Shown: piece by piece, positions 15,864 to 24,296 of the stretch
Layout: each line of letters begins with the position of its first letter
How positions within the stretch are numbered: the first letter of the stretch is position 1
DNA from: Planctomycetota bacterium
Lineage (GTDB): Bacteria > Planctomycetota > Phycisphaerae > WQYP01
Direction: 5' to 3'
DNA: 34,626 bases
Assembly (NCBI GenBank): GCA_021818445.1
Contig: JAKAEB010000040.1
Span: 1-34,626, forward strand
Notes under the pieces: generated by a model
The model's input: only the letters and a program-made list of their open reading frames with translations
Database searches by the model: none
What the model was told of the DNA's origin: nothing
Made by a program: the position numbers and the translations under genes

Positions 15864-18620
15864 GTGAATGTTGAATCGGAGATGCCCGCCCAGGTACCCG
15901 GGCCGGATGCGGCCGGGTCACCGCGCCGTCCCAAGGGCCGACAGAAAAGCCGACCAGCCAGCGCCCGGTCAGCCAAAGTGTCCAGGCCCCGGTCGAATAC
16001 TGCCCGCCGCCGGTCGCCAAAACCTGTTCAGAAGACCAGTCAGGGTGCCTCCCGCGCGGCAGATGCGGCTCCTTTGACGTCGGAATTGGCGACTCGCCCA
16101 CAGGAAGATCAGGCAGCAGCGCTCACGGCCAAGCCGTCCACGGCGCAAGGGGGGGCTTCGCCTCCGATGGATACCCCCGCAGATCAGCCGGCCCAATTAC
16201 GCCCGCCGGAGGCGGCCCAAACCACCGGTGCATCCGCTGGCCTATTGCAACCACCGGCTCACTCACCATCGGATCGTTCAGCCGCCCCAACCTCATCGCA
16301 GGTAAATTCGTTATCGCCGAAAATCGAAGCCGAGCCAATCTCCCGTGATGCGGCCCAACTTTCCAAGTCCGGTCCATCCAAGCCCAACAGCATTAAACCG
16401 ATTGTCGCCGGTCCCCGTCCGGTGCTGCGCACCGGGCCTAAATTGGCCAGTCGCTTTGGCCGACGATCCTTTGGCGGCAAAACCGTTTATCGGCAGCAGT
16501 TTCGGCCATCAGGAGCAGCACGCCCGGGTGACGGCTCGTCAGCCGGCTACGCGTCACCGGCCGGCCATGCCCCTGCTGCCGGGGCGATCCCGCCCGCCAC
16601 GGGCGTATCCGCCAATGCCCTTCCAGATGCAACATCCGGCGCTGGTAAGGTTTCCACCCGCATAAGCCCGGAAACCGCCAATGCAACATTGCCCAACAAT
16701 GACGCCGGACACACCGGAGGGCAAGTTGCGACGGATATCTCCGCAGCCACGGGTGAAGTGATGGAGGCGACTGCGGATATCTCGCAGTCTCCAGACGAAT
16801 TACCCACCGATGGGCAAGATTCGGATAACGCCTCCGAATCGCTATCAGCTCGTGCGGCTCCCCTGCCGGCAAGCGATAAAGTGTCCGCCACCCGTAAGCC
16901 CACCGGCCGCCGGGGACGCATCATGCTGGTCAACGCCGTCGACACCGATGAATGCCGAATTGCCATATTGTCCCAGGGCATTCTGGAAGAATTTTATATT
17001 GAGCGCGGCAGCAATGATCTGCACGTTGGCAACATCTACAAAGGACGAGTTACCAATGTAGAGCCGGCCATTCAGGCGGCGTTTATTGATTTTGGCATAA
17101 ATAAAAACGGCTTTCTCCACATCAGCGATCTGCATCCCCAGTATTTCCCCAGGCATCTGCAGCAGCGCTGGCATAAAACAACGCTCAATGCGGCCCAGCA
17201 GCCCGCTCCCGGCAGTGCAACCGATGCAGCGGTGCCACCAGCCGATGCCGCAGTCAGCGAACCTGCCGAAGAAAATGGCGATGTCGCCGAAGGTCTGGAA
17301 GAAGAGACCGACCCACTTTCCGTTGAAAATGACCACATCGCTCCGATGGAAAAAGTTGGCCGCAAAACACCACGTTCCAGTCGCCCGCCGATTCAGCAAT
17401 GTCTGCGGCGCGGACAGGAAATTATTGTTCAAGTGACGAAAGAAGGAATCGGCACCAAAGGTCCGTCGCTGACCAGCTATGTCAGTGTGCCCGGTCGGTA
17501 TCTGGTCATGATGCCCGGTATGAGCCAACTCGGTGTATCTCGAAAAGTGGTTGACGATCAGCAGCGACGGCAGATGAAGCAGGTGCTGCAGGAGATTAAT
17601 CCTCCGAAAAATCTGGGCTTTATTATTCGTACCGCTGGAGCCGACAGATCCGCCGACGAACTTAAAACTGATCTGCTGCAACTGCTGGCCCGCTGGCGGG
17701 ATATTTCCCATCGCATTGAAACCCAATCCAGTCCCGCCTTGCTGTATGAGGAAAGCGATCTGCTCTCACGCACCATGCGCGATTTGGACATCGACGGTAT
17801 TGAACGTGTGATTGTTGATAACCCCACCATGCTGGACAGGATCGGTACCTTTTTATCCAGTGTGGAAGCGGATTCAAAAAGATCACTGGAACTATTTACC
17901 GAATCGACGCCTCTTTTCAGCCGCTATGGAGTCGAACGGGAATTGGAACGCATCAATTCCCGCCGGGTTGAAATGGCCAACGGCGGGTCACTGGTGTTTG
18001 ATTCCACCGAAGCCCTTGTTGCGGTGGATGTTAATTCAGGACGCTACCGCGAACATCGTGATGCCGAGATGACGGCTTTCAAGGTCAATCAGGAAGCCGT
18101 GCGCGAGATATGCCGCCAACTGAAATTACGCGATCTCGGCGGCGTGATTGTTATTGATTTCATCGATATGCGTGAGGAACGCCACAAACGCGATATCGAG
18201 AACCTGCTCCGCGAGGAACTTAAAAAAGACCGGGCGAAAACCAAAGTCCTGCGCATGAGCCAGTTCTGTATGGTTGAACTCACCCGCCAAAGAATGAAGC
18301 CCAGCCTCAAACGCAGCATTTATATGGACTGCCCGCACTGCCACGGGGCCGGACTGATAAAAAATCCTGAAAGCGTTTCACTTGACGTACTGCGGCGGAT
18401 TGCGGCAGCGGCCATGCATAGCAAGGTGGCCTCGCTGGAAGTGAAGGTATACACCGCTGTGGCCGATTATCTGCTCAATAAAAAACGCCGCGAATTGCTC
18501 GATGCCGAAGACCGTACCAACCGGAAAATCAGTATCGTGGCCGATGAGCAGGTGGCTGGAGATGCGGTTGTCATTACCGCCACCGACGCCCGCGGAGTCG
18601 ATCTTCGTCTTGAACTCTAG
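15864..18620 (+). CDS. rne: Ribonuclease E/G family endoribonuclease
   Basis: A single-strand-specific endoribonuclease for mRNA decay and rRNA processing. The first 350 or so residues are Pro/Ala/Ser-rich and predicted disordered, an extension at the N-terminus whereas E. coli RNase E has its extension at the C-terminus. The S1 domain begins near 388 (VGNIYKGRVTNVEP) and is interrupted by an acidic, low-complexity insert (about 430-510). The DNase I-like core has VAVDVNSGR with Asp722 and VIDFIDM with Asp768, matching the catalytic Mg ligands Asp303 and Asp346 of E. coli. The zinc-link CPHC is at 823-826. The GTG start at 15864 is the first conventional start, but the frame is open back to 15780, and GAAGAGG followed by in-frame ATT (15801) is another possible start. 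It lies downstream of the TPR gene with a 176-base gap, so it may have its own promoter. Confidence 0.93.
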   Translation: MNVESEMPAQVPGPDAAGSPRRPKGRQKSRPASARSAKVSRPRSNTARRRSPKPVQKTSQGASRAADAAPLTSELATRPQEDQAAALTAKPSTAQGGASPPMDTPADQPAQLRPPEAAQTTGASAGLLQPPAHSPSDRSAAPTSSQVNSLSPKIEAEPISRDAAQLSKSGPSKPNSIKPIVAGPRPVLRTGPKLASRFGRRSFGGKTVYRQQFRPSGAARPGDGSSAGYASPAGHAPAAGAIPPATGVSANALPDATSGAGKVSTRISPETANATLPNNDAGHTGGQVATDISAATGEVMEATADISQSPDELPTDGQDSDNASESLSARAAPLPASDKVSATRKPTGRRGRIMLVNAVDTDECRIAILSQGILEEFYIERGSNDLHVGNIYKGRVTNVEPAIQAAFIDFGINKNGFLHISDLHPQYFPRHLQQRWHKTTLNAAQQPAPGSATDAAVPPADAAVSEPAEENGDVAEGLEEETDPLSVENDHIAPMEKVGRKTPRSSRPPIQQCLRRGQEIIVQVTKEGIGTKGPSLTSYVSVPGRYLVMMPGMSQLGVSRKVVDDQQRRQMKQVLQEINPPKNLGFIIRTAGADRSADELKTDLLQLLARWRDISHRIETQSSPALLYEESDLLSRTMRDLDIDGIERVIVDNPTMLDRIGTFLSSVEADSKRSLELFTESTPLFSRYGVERELERINSRRVEMANGGSLVFDSTEALVAVDVNSGRYREHRDAEMTAFKVNQEAVREICRQLKLRDLGGVIVIDFIDMREERHKRDIENLLREELKKDRAKTKVLRMSQFCMVELTRQRMKPSLKRSIYMDCPHCHGAGLIKNPESVSLDVLRRIAAAAMHSKVASLEVKVYTAVADYLLNKKRRELLDAEDRTNRKISIVADEQVAGDAVVITATDARGVDLRLEL

Positions 18621-19272
18621 GATGTAATTTCGGGCTGTCACCCATACATAGCACTGGGCTTGCCCGGTGTCGCTTAATTGTCAAGATTCGGCCAATGAAT
18701 CGCGTGTGATTCTATGACGCGGCCTCTGTGGCTCTTTTCTCTGCGCGCCACATAAACAACTTTCATCATGCCAACGGCATGATACCTTAACTCGCACGGA
18801 GAAAACTAAAAACATACGAATAATAAGATACGCAAGTCTTGGCGCTCTCGGCGGTGCAAATAGCTACCCTGATTCACCGCAAAGGCCGCGGAGGACGCGA
18901 AGCAACGCAAATATTAAATAATAATAATATACAGCTCGTGGCTTGTACGGGAGTTGCTTAATTGTCAAAATTCGGCCAATGAATCGCGTTTGATTCTGTG
19001 ACGCGGCCTCTGTGGCTCTTTTCTCTGCGCGCCAAAAAAAACAACAAACATCATCATGCCATTGGCATGATACCTTAACTCGCACAGGGAAGAGTTATGA
19101 TCTTGCGCAGAGCCGCGGGGAGACAGAGAAAAGTAAAAAAATACGAAAAATAAGATACGCAAGTCTTGGCGCCTGGCGCCCTCAGCGGTGCAAACTCGTT
19201 TTATTCACCGCCCTGATGGCGGGGCTATTGTTGAATTAAATAGCCCCGGGATTGCCCCGGCGGTGGTGCGGG
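18621..19272. repeat. Repeat-rich gap with a duplicated unit of about 210-255 bases
   Basis: Two diverged direct copies occupy 18672-18880 and 18956-19211. They share GCTTAATTGTCAARATTCGG at the left, the stretch GACGCGGCCTCTGTGGCTC, a palindrome ATCATGCCAWYGGCATGAT and AAGATACGCAAGTCTTGGCG at the right. Copy 2 has an extra segment of roughly 35 bases near 19095-19130. An AT-rich spacer with ATTAAATAATAATAATAT separates them. A shorter word, GCACTGGGCTTGCCCGG, precedes copy 1 (18651-18667) and recurs near 28718. I see no gene. A dispersed intergenic repeat family or remnant element is most likely. Confidence 0.65.
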
Positions 19273-20247
19273 CTACCCCTGCTGCTGCTGTTGCTGCTGC
19301 TGCACTTGCTCGTCAAGAATCCAACCGCCCACTGGTCCGCGACCGGCAAAATTAAAGACGGGTACATCCAGGCTGCCGGTGCGCTCACCCACCAGGCGAT
19401 TGGTCAATTCACGCAGTTCGCGGGTTACAACTGCCACCGACATCGTCTCGCGGGCAGAGCCGCGGTATACACCCTTGTGGGGCGGAACATCGCGATAATT
19501 TGATCCCACAGCCATTTTGACAAAGTTTTCACCCGCGATGCAATTATTCGTGGGGTCAAACCCAATCCAGCCCGCAGATGGAAAGTACGCCTCCGCCCAG
19601 GCGTGCGTTTGCGCAGTGCCCCGATAGCCTCGATCGCCAGCGTGAATAAAACCGCTGACGTAACGGGCAGGTATGCCCAATTTTCGCAGCAGTCCCACCA
19701 TCACCTGCGCAAAATCCTGGCAGACGCCGCGCCGATGGGCAAGTACCTCTTCCACCGTGGTGCTCACTCCGGTTACACCTTTTTCATACTGAAACTCATC
19801 ACTTATAAATTTCATAACGGTGTTAGCAACATCCAGCATGGGAACTTTTCCCTTTGGCCTTAAATCATGCGCAATGCGCTCTAGCGCCTCGCAATCACCG
19901 ATTGGGTTTTCCAGCTTGAGAAAATCCAGCAAGGTGTAATCCGGCAAAGAGGTCAGCGGCCATTGATCGGGCAGGCCGTCGGAGTGCAGATGCCGATGGC
20001 CCGTCTGCACCACACTCGACGCGACAATCTTCACGCTCTTGTGCAGGCCATTGACGGAAAATGCATGAACTGTGTTGCCCAGCCAGTCGAAATAGCTACG
20101 AATCTGACACGTCGGGCCCACCGCCAGATCAAACGATAGCCTTTGCTGCATCGCTTCCTGACGCGGGGCCATGCGCAGTTCCATGACGGTTTCACTGATC
20201 AGCCCGGAGTAGCTTAATTCCGTCGTATGCTCTATCCCAATCAACAC
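19273..20247 (-). CDS. Transglutaminase-like protein with C-terminal polyglutamine tail
   Basis: The 324-residue cytoplasmic protein has a bacterial transglutaminase-like N-domain (about 1-85) and a papain-like core. The catalytic triad is Cys176 (GVCQDFA), His215 (QTHAWAEAY) and Asp231 (GFDPTNN), all intact. Such proteins act as peptidases or amide-forming enzymes. They recur next to circularly permuted ATP-grasp and alpha-E proteins, as here, in a unit proposed from comparative genomics to make or modify peptide tags. The last residues are unusual: eight consecutive glutamines (316-323), encoded by a CTG-repeat tract (CAG on the coding strand, one CAA), just before the stop. The gap to the alpha-E gene is 35 bases. 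Confidence 0.92.
   Translation of the reverse strand: MLIGIEHTTELSYSGLISETVMELRMAPRQEAMQQRLSFDLAVGPTCQIRSYFDWLGNTVHAFSVNGLHKSVKIVASSVVQTGHRHLHSDGLPDQWPLTSLPDYTLLDFLKLENPIGDCEALERIAHDLRPKGKVPMLDVANTVMKFISDEFQYEKGVTGVSTTVEEVLAHRRGVCQDFAQVMVGLLRKLGIPARYVSGFIHAGDRGYRGTAQTHAWAEAYFPSAGWIGFDPTNNCIAGENFVKMAVGSNYRDVPPHKGVYRGSARETMSVAVVTRELRELTNRLVGERTGSLDVPVFNFAGRGPVGGWILDEQVQQQQQQQQG
19279..19302 (-). repeat. CAG microsatellite encoding polyglutamine
   Basis: Eight glutamine codons in a row (seven CAG, one CAA) form a trinucleotide tract at the 3' end of the transglutaminase-like gene. Slippage here would change tail length without breaking the frame. Confidence 0.85.
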
Positions 20248-20282
20248 CTTTGCTTCTCCTCAATTCAGGGGCCCATTTGCGG

Positions 20283-21353
20283 TCACAGGCTGCTGGTCGA
20301 CCATGAACGCCATCCATTGGGATCAATCGCCCGCATGAACCACTGCTCTTGAATGGCCGCGGCGGCTTCTGCAACGCCCGTCCGAGTGCGGCCCAAAAAG
20401 TCGAACAGACTTTCGTACATGTCACCGGCCACCTGGGAATACTGTACCTCTGCAAAAAGCCGGCCAAGCCGTCGTTGGGCTTCTCGACCCGCATCGGCGG
20501 TGAGGCCTGAACGAATCTGATCTACCGATGCCAGTGCCTGCTTCACGCAAAAATGAATGCTGCGCGGAAAGCTGGGATCAAAAATAATGAAATTGGCCAC
20601 CCGCGAAGGTTCCAATTCACCCATGTTGCATCGGCGATAAGCCTCTATGCTGCAACAGGTTCGCAGCACTGCCATCCACTGAATGGTACGCAGTGAAGGT
20701 TCCAGGGAGGCATCGACACGCGAGAGCGTGGCAAATTTGGCCAGCAGTATTCGACAGGTCATATCGACGCGCTCAATATATTTGGAAAGCTGAATAAACA
20801 GCCACACCTGTCCGTGATCCATGGTTTGATCGGTGAGGCCCTGAAACAGGAAAGATCCCATCATGAACTGCCGGTAAAACTCCTGTGGGACATCCTCAAA
20901 CCGATTGCGGGCGTCTTCACTTTTCATCGACCAGTAAAAAGTATTGATATGCTCCCACATCTCGGCAGATATGCTTTCACGAATGCCGCGCGCGTTTTCG
21001 CGTGCCTTCGCCAGGCAATGTATCAGACTGTTGGGATTGCCCTCGTCAAGTGTCATGTATTTGGCAACGGCAGCCATCACCTGCAAGGGACTGCGGCCGG
21101 CAGGTGCCAACGCCGGGAACATATGATCACGCTGTGTAATACGCAGCACATCACCAGCCACCTCCAGCGCAAATTGCCGATCCAAGTCGCCGGCACCGGT
21201 CAATACGTCTCCGCTTATCATTAAAATTCGCGCTATGTGTTCGGCCCGCTCCATATAGCGGCTCATCCAAAAACTGGCGTCGGCCACCCTTGCCAGCAGG
21301 GTACGGCCGGGACGCTTGGCGGCCGATGCGGTGTTGGAATTCAATTCGCTCAT
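20283..21353 (-). CDS. Alpha-E domain protein (DUF403)
   Basis: A 356-residue all-alpha protein of the alpha-E family. It has the typical beginning [24 protein letters not shown] (split over residues about 19-42) and ends with [20 protein letters not shown]. Its biochemical role is unknown. It nearly always accompanies the circularly permuted ATP-grasp protein and a transglutaminase-like protein, and is thought to act with them. It starts inside the stop of the upstream ATP-grasp gene (ATGA overlap at 21350-21353), which implies translational coupling. The N-terminal 18 residues and the C-terminal [11 protein letters not shown] extend slightly past the family core. Confidence 0.92.
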   Translation of the reverse strand: MSELNSNTASAAKRPGRTLLARVADASFWMSRYMERAEHIARILMISGDVLTGAGDLDRQFALEVAGDVLRITQRDHMFPALAPAGRSPLQVMAAVAKYMTLDEGNPNSLIHCLAKARENARGIRESISAEMWEHINTFYWSMKSEDARNRFEDVPQEFYRQFMMGSFLFQGLTDQTMDHGQVWLFIQLSKYIERVDMTCRILLAKFATLSRVDASLEPSLRTIQWMAVLRTCCSIEAYRRCNMGELEPSRVANFIIFDPSFPRSIHFCVKQALASVDQIRSGLTADAGREAQRRLGRLFAEVQYSQVAGDMYESLFDFLGRTRTGVAEAAAAIQEQWFMRAIDPNGWRSWSTSSL

Positions 21354-22789
21354 GCGGGCTGCTCCTCCAGAACCCAGGTGTCTTTGCTGCCGCCGCCCTG
21401 CGAACTGTTCACCACCAAGCTGCCGCGTTTAAGGGCAACCCGCGTAAGTCCCCCCGGCATGACAGAGATGCCCTGGCCGCAAAGAATATAGGGCCGCAAA
21501 TCAATACGGCGGCCCTCAATGCCTTTATCGATGATCGAAGGGTGCTGACTGATTTCCACGACTGGCTGGGCGATAAAATTGCGAGGGTCGGCTTTTATTT
21601 TGGAGGCAAATTCCTGCCGTTCAGCCTGCGTGGCCTGATGTCCCATTAACATCCCATAGCCACCGGCCTCGTTGGTGGACTTTACCACCAATTCATGCAG
21701 ATGCTCGAGCACATATTGGCGATCATGTTCCCGCGCACAAATGCGCGTAGGTACGTTTTTAAGAATCGGTTCCTGTTTCAAATAAAACCGAATCATGTCC
21801 GGCACATAGGGGTAAATGGCCTTATCGTCAGCCACGCCCACGCCCACCGCGTTGGCCAGCGCCACTCGCCCCATGCGATACGCATTCATAATGCCCGCCA
21901 CCCCCAGCAGCGAATCGGGGCGAAAACACAACGGATCGATAAAGTCATCGTCGATCCGGCGATAAATGACATCCACCCGTCGCATGCCCGCAGTGGTACG
22001 CATGTAGACGTAGTTATCATCCACCAGCAAATCCCGGCCCTCAACGAGTTCCAACCCCATCTGCCGGGCCAGAAAGCTGTGTTCGTAGTAGGCAGAATTG
22101 TGCATGCCGGGGGTCAGCACCACGATGCATGGATCGGGCATGTCCGGCGGTGCCAGATGCCGCAGACACTGGAGCAGGTTATGCGGGTAATCTTCAATCG
22201 GCCGCACGTGAGCCGCCTGAAATACTGCCGGGAATATTCGTTTCATAATGGCCCGGTTCTCAAGTACATAGCTGACCCCGCTTGGCGTGCGGCAGTTGTC
22301 TTCCAGAACCAGATATTCTCCCGTCTGGTTGCGGATCAGATCGGTACCGCAGATGCTGATGTATATGCCGCGGGGCACATTGATCCCCAGCATCTGCCGG
22401 CGGAACATTCTGGCATTGTAGATCATGTCCGGATCAATAATTTTGTCGCGCAGGATATGCTGCTGGTGGTAGATGTCATGACAAAACAGATTTAGAGCGG
22501 TGATGCGCTGGACCAGCCCATCCTCAATGAGTTTCCATTCATCGGCGGGAATAATGCGGGGCAGGACATCAAATGGAAATATCTTCTCGACACCCAAGGC
22601 ATCTTTGTAGACGGTGAAGGTAACACCTTGATTGCGAAAGCAGGCGTCTGCCATCGTACTGCGGTGTTTGATCGCATCGATGCCCAAATCGCTGATACGC
22701 TGATGCAAACCAGCGTAGTGCGGACGTGCTACACCCGGCTTTTCAAACATTTCGTCGAAAAGCCCATTAATCTGATACCCGTCGAACAT
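21350..22789 (-). CDS. Circularly permuted ATP-grasp family protein (type 2)
   Basis: The 479-residue protein has the usual length and motifs of the CP_ATPgrasp_2 family: [11 protein letters not shown] near the N-terminus, [11 protein letters not shown] (about 71-81), the ligand-binding [20 protein letters not shown] (split over about 159-178), [21 protein letters not shown], and near the end [16 protein letters not shown] and [12 protein letters not shown]. These enzymes are predicted amide ligases that activate a carboxylate with ATP. It is the first gene of the three-gene unit with alpha-E and transglutaminase-like proteins. A Shine-Dalgarno-like AAGGA lies 12 bases before ATG, longer than optimal. 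The substrate is unknown. Confidence 0.93.
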   Translation of the reverse strand: MFDGYQINGLFDEMFEKPGVARPHYAGLHQRISDLGIDAIKHRSTMADACFRNQGVTFTVYKDALGVEKIFPFDVLPRIIPADEWKLIEDGLVQRITALNLFCHDIYHQQHILRDKIIDPDMIYNARMFRRQMLGINVPRGIYISICGTDLIRNQTGEYLVLEDNCRTPSGVSYVLENRAIMKRIFPAVFQAAHVRPIEDYPHNLLQCLRHLAPPDMPDPCIVVLTPGMHNSAYYEHSFLARQMGLELVEGRDLLVDDNYVYMRTTAGMRRVDVIYRRIDDDFIDPLCFRPDSLLGVAGIMNAYRMGRVALANAVGVGVADDKAIYPYVPDMIRFYLKQEPILKNVPTRICAREHDRQYVLEHLHELVVKSTNEAGGYGMLMGHQATQAERQEFASKIKADPRNFIAQPVVEISQHPSIIDKGIEGRRIDLRPYILCGQGISVMPGGLTRVALKRGSLVVNSSQGGGSKDTWVLEEQPA

Positions 22790-22958
22790 TGGAAGTCGGT
22801 TCCTTATCTACCGTTGCCGACCTCCGCCAAAAGTATTATGCCCGCAAGTCGCCAATTTAGGCAAACCATCCACCATTGATATGCCGGGAGCGTCATTTCA
22901 GCGGTCAGCCTTATGGGCTCAAGAGTTGTGATGGGAGCCTTGCGAATTCGCCAAACCG

Positions 22959-23639
22959 TCAGTTACCGGTCCAGCGGCGACGAGGGAATTTGAATACATG
23001 CCGAAGCACCAAGCCAGGCACATACCGCTGGCTGGTAGCTTCGTGATGTTGGAAGTTTTGCAGATAGGCACTAAATATGGCCGGGGCGTGATGAACCACC
23101 AGCATATTTTCAGCATTGAAATGGGCGGCCGCATAACTGAAATTAAATGATCCAGTCACGATGGTGTTGCCATCTATAAGCATCACCTTGTTGTGGGCAA
23201 TCAGGTAGCGGGCATCAATATACACGGGGATGTCAGCCGCATAACATGCCCGCAATGCGGGGGTGGGGTGGCGGGTGTATTTGCGTGTGCGGTAATTTTT
23301 TTTCATCAGGTTAGATCGGTCCAGAATGACCACCACCTTCACGCCACGTTGATGGGCGGCGATCAGTGCCTTGACGATGGGGCGACTGGTGAAGCTATAC
23401 GCTTCAACATCCACCGATTGACGCGCCCGATTAATGAGTGCCACCAGTTCACGCGTGCAGCCGCCGTGTGGGGAAAAAAATACCCGCATATGGGCTGCTG
23501 AGGCTGCACCCGCCTGCCCCAGCGGGCGGGTGGGATGAATGCCGGCAAACAAATAGGTGATAGCCGCGGCTATGATGGCCAGAAACCACGCTGCCGGTTG
23601 GCTTAAAACGGAGGGACGATAGGATTTGGGCTTGGGCAT
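22959..23639 (-). CDS. Membrane-anchored phospholipase D family protein (one HKD motif)
   Basis: A 226-residue protein with an N-terminal transmembrane segment or uncleaved signal (about 17-33) and one PLD-like domain. The HKD motif is complete: His149, Lys151 and Asp156 in IAHNKVMLIDG, followed by GSFNFS (163-168) and an AENMLVV strand. Proteins with a single HKD, such as the Nuc endonuclease, act as dimers. The activity could be nuclease or phospholipase, acting outside the cytoplasm. The gene follows the small basic protein gene by 61 bases on the same strand. The C-terminus is basic (KFPRRRW). Confidence 0.88.
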   Translation of the reverse strand: MPKPKSYRPSVLSQPAAWFLAIIAAAITYLFAGIHPTRPLGQAGAASAAHMRVFFSPHGGCTRELVALINRARQSVDVEAYSFTSRPIVKALIAAHQRGVKVVVILDRSNLMKKNYRTRKYTRHPTPALRACYAADIPVYIDARYLIAHNKVMLIDGNTIVTGSFNFSYAAAHFNAENMLVVHHAPAIFSAYLQNFQHHEATSQRYVPGLVLRHVFKFPRRRWTGN

Positions 23640-23700
23640 GGGGCTGTCAACGGTACGTTAAGCCAGCGAGAATCGGTGTAAGCCTATCCGGCTTACCCGC

Positions 23701-23979
23701 TTACTTCTTGCCACCCTTGGCCGCCGGAGCCGCAGCGGCCGCCGCTGCCGCGGGGGCTCCCGGTGTGGCAACCGTGGCACCGGCCTCGGCTGCCGCCTTC
23801 GGAGCCTTTTTGGCAACAACCGCTTTGCGGTGGCCAACTTTTACCAAACCAAAAACACCCGAGCGCTCTTCGGCCCACTTGTCGTCGGCCTCCAGCTTGC
23901 TGATTCGCTCTGAACGTTTGAGCACATTTCGATGCCGCTGAAGGGCACCACCACCTTTTAAGCTTCTGTCAACGGACAT
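23701..23979 (-). CDS. PVC-type small basic protein with Ala-rich tail
   Basis: The first 50 residues (start MSVDRSLKGGGALQRHRNVL, then KRSERISKLEADDKW) match the short small basic protein found across Planctomycetes, Verrucomicrobia and Chlamydiae (TIGR04137, named from memory). I start at 23979 because GAGG lies 10 bases upstream. The GTG three codons earlier would be too close to it. After VFGLVKVGHRK the protein continues with an Ala/Pro/Gly/Lys-rich tail of about 40 residues (KAPKAAAEAG...AAKGGKK), longer than in most relatives and similar in composition to histone H1-like tails. RNA or ribosome association is suspected for the family but unproven. Confidence 0.85.
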   Translation of the reverse strand: MSVDRSLKGGGALQRHRNVLKRSERISKLEADDKWAEERSGVFGLVKVGHRKAVVAKKAPKAAAEAGATVATPGAPAAAAAAAAPAAKGGKK

Positions 23980-24296
23980 AAAACTCACACCTCGTATATC
24001 ACATCGGCATACAATCTGCCGTCATTCGCAGCCCAGTAATATAGCCGCAGATGCGGTCGGCAACAACCGCTTCAGATGTCGCATTTACCATGGGGGTGGC
24101 CATTTTTTAGCGGATACTTGGAATATGCGGGTGTCCTCACCCGCTTGGGCCATTCGGGACATTCCCGGCAAGCGACACAAATCGTCCACGTTTTGGCGAA
24201 ATAACCGCCGCCGGGAAAATGGGTCTTCCCCTTGCCATTCAGGTGCGACCTTGGCTGGGGTACTGTCTAAAACCGCCGCGCACCCGCAACCCGCTG
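23980..24296. other. Intergenic gap upstream of the small basic protein gene
   Basis: This 317-base gap lies between two minus-strand genes. It should hold the promoter of the small basic protein gene. On the minus strand a TATATTACT-like AT-rich patch lies near 24040. The open frames on the plus strand have no ribosome binding site or known product. Confidence 0.4.

Noticed and set aside
18672-19211. CRISPR array or tandem tRNA genes in the repeat-rich gap
   Set aside because: There are only two long diverged copies, with no short regularly spaced repeats and no cloverleaf.
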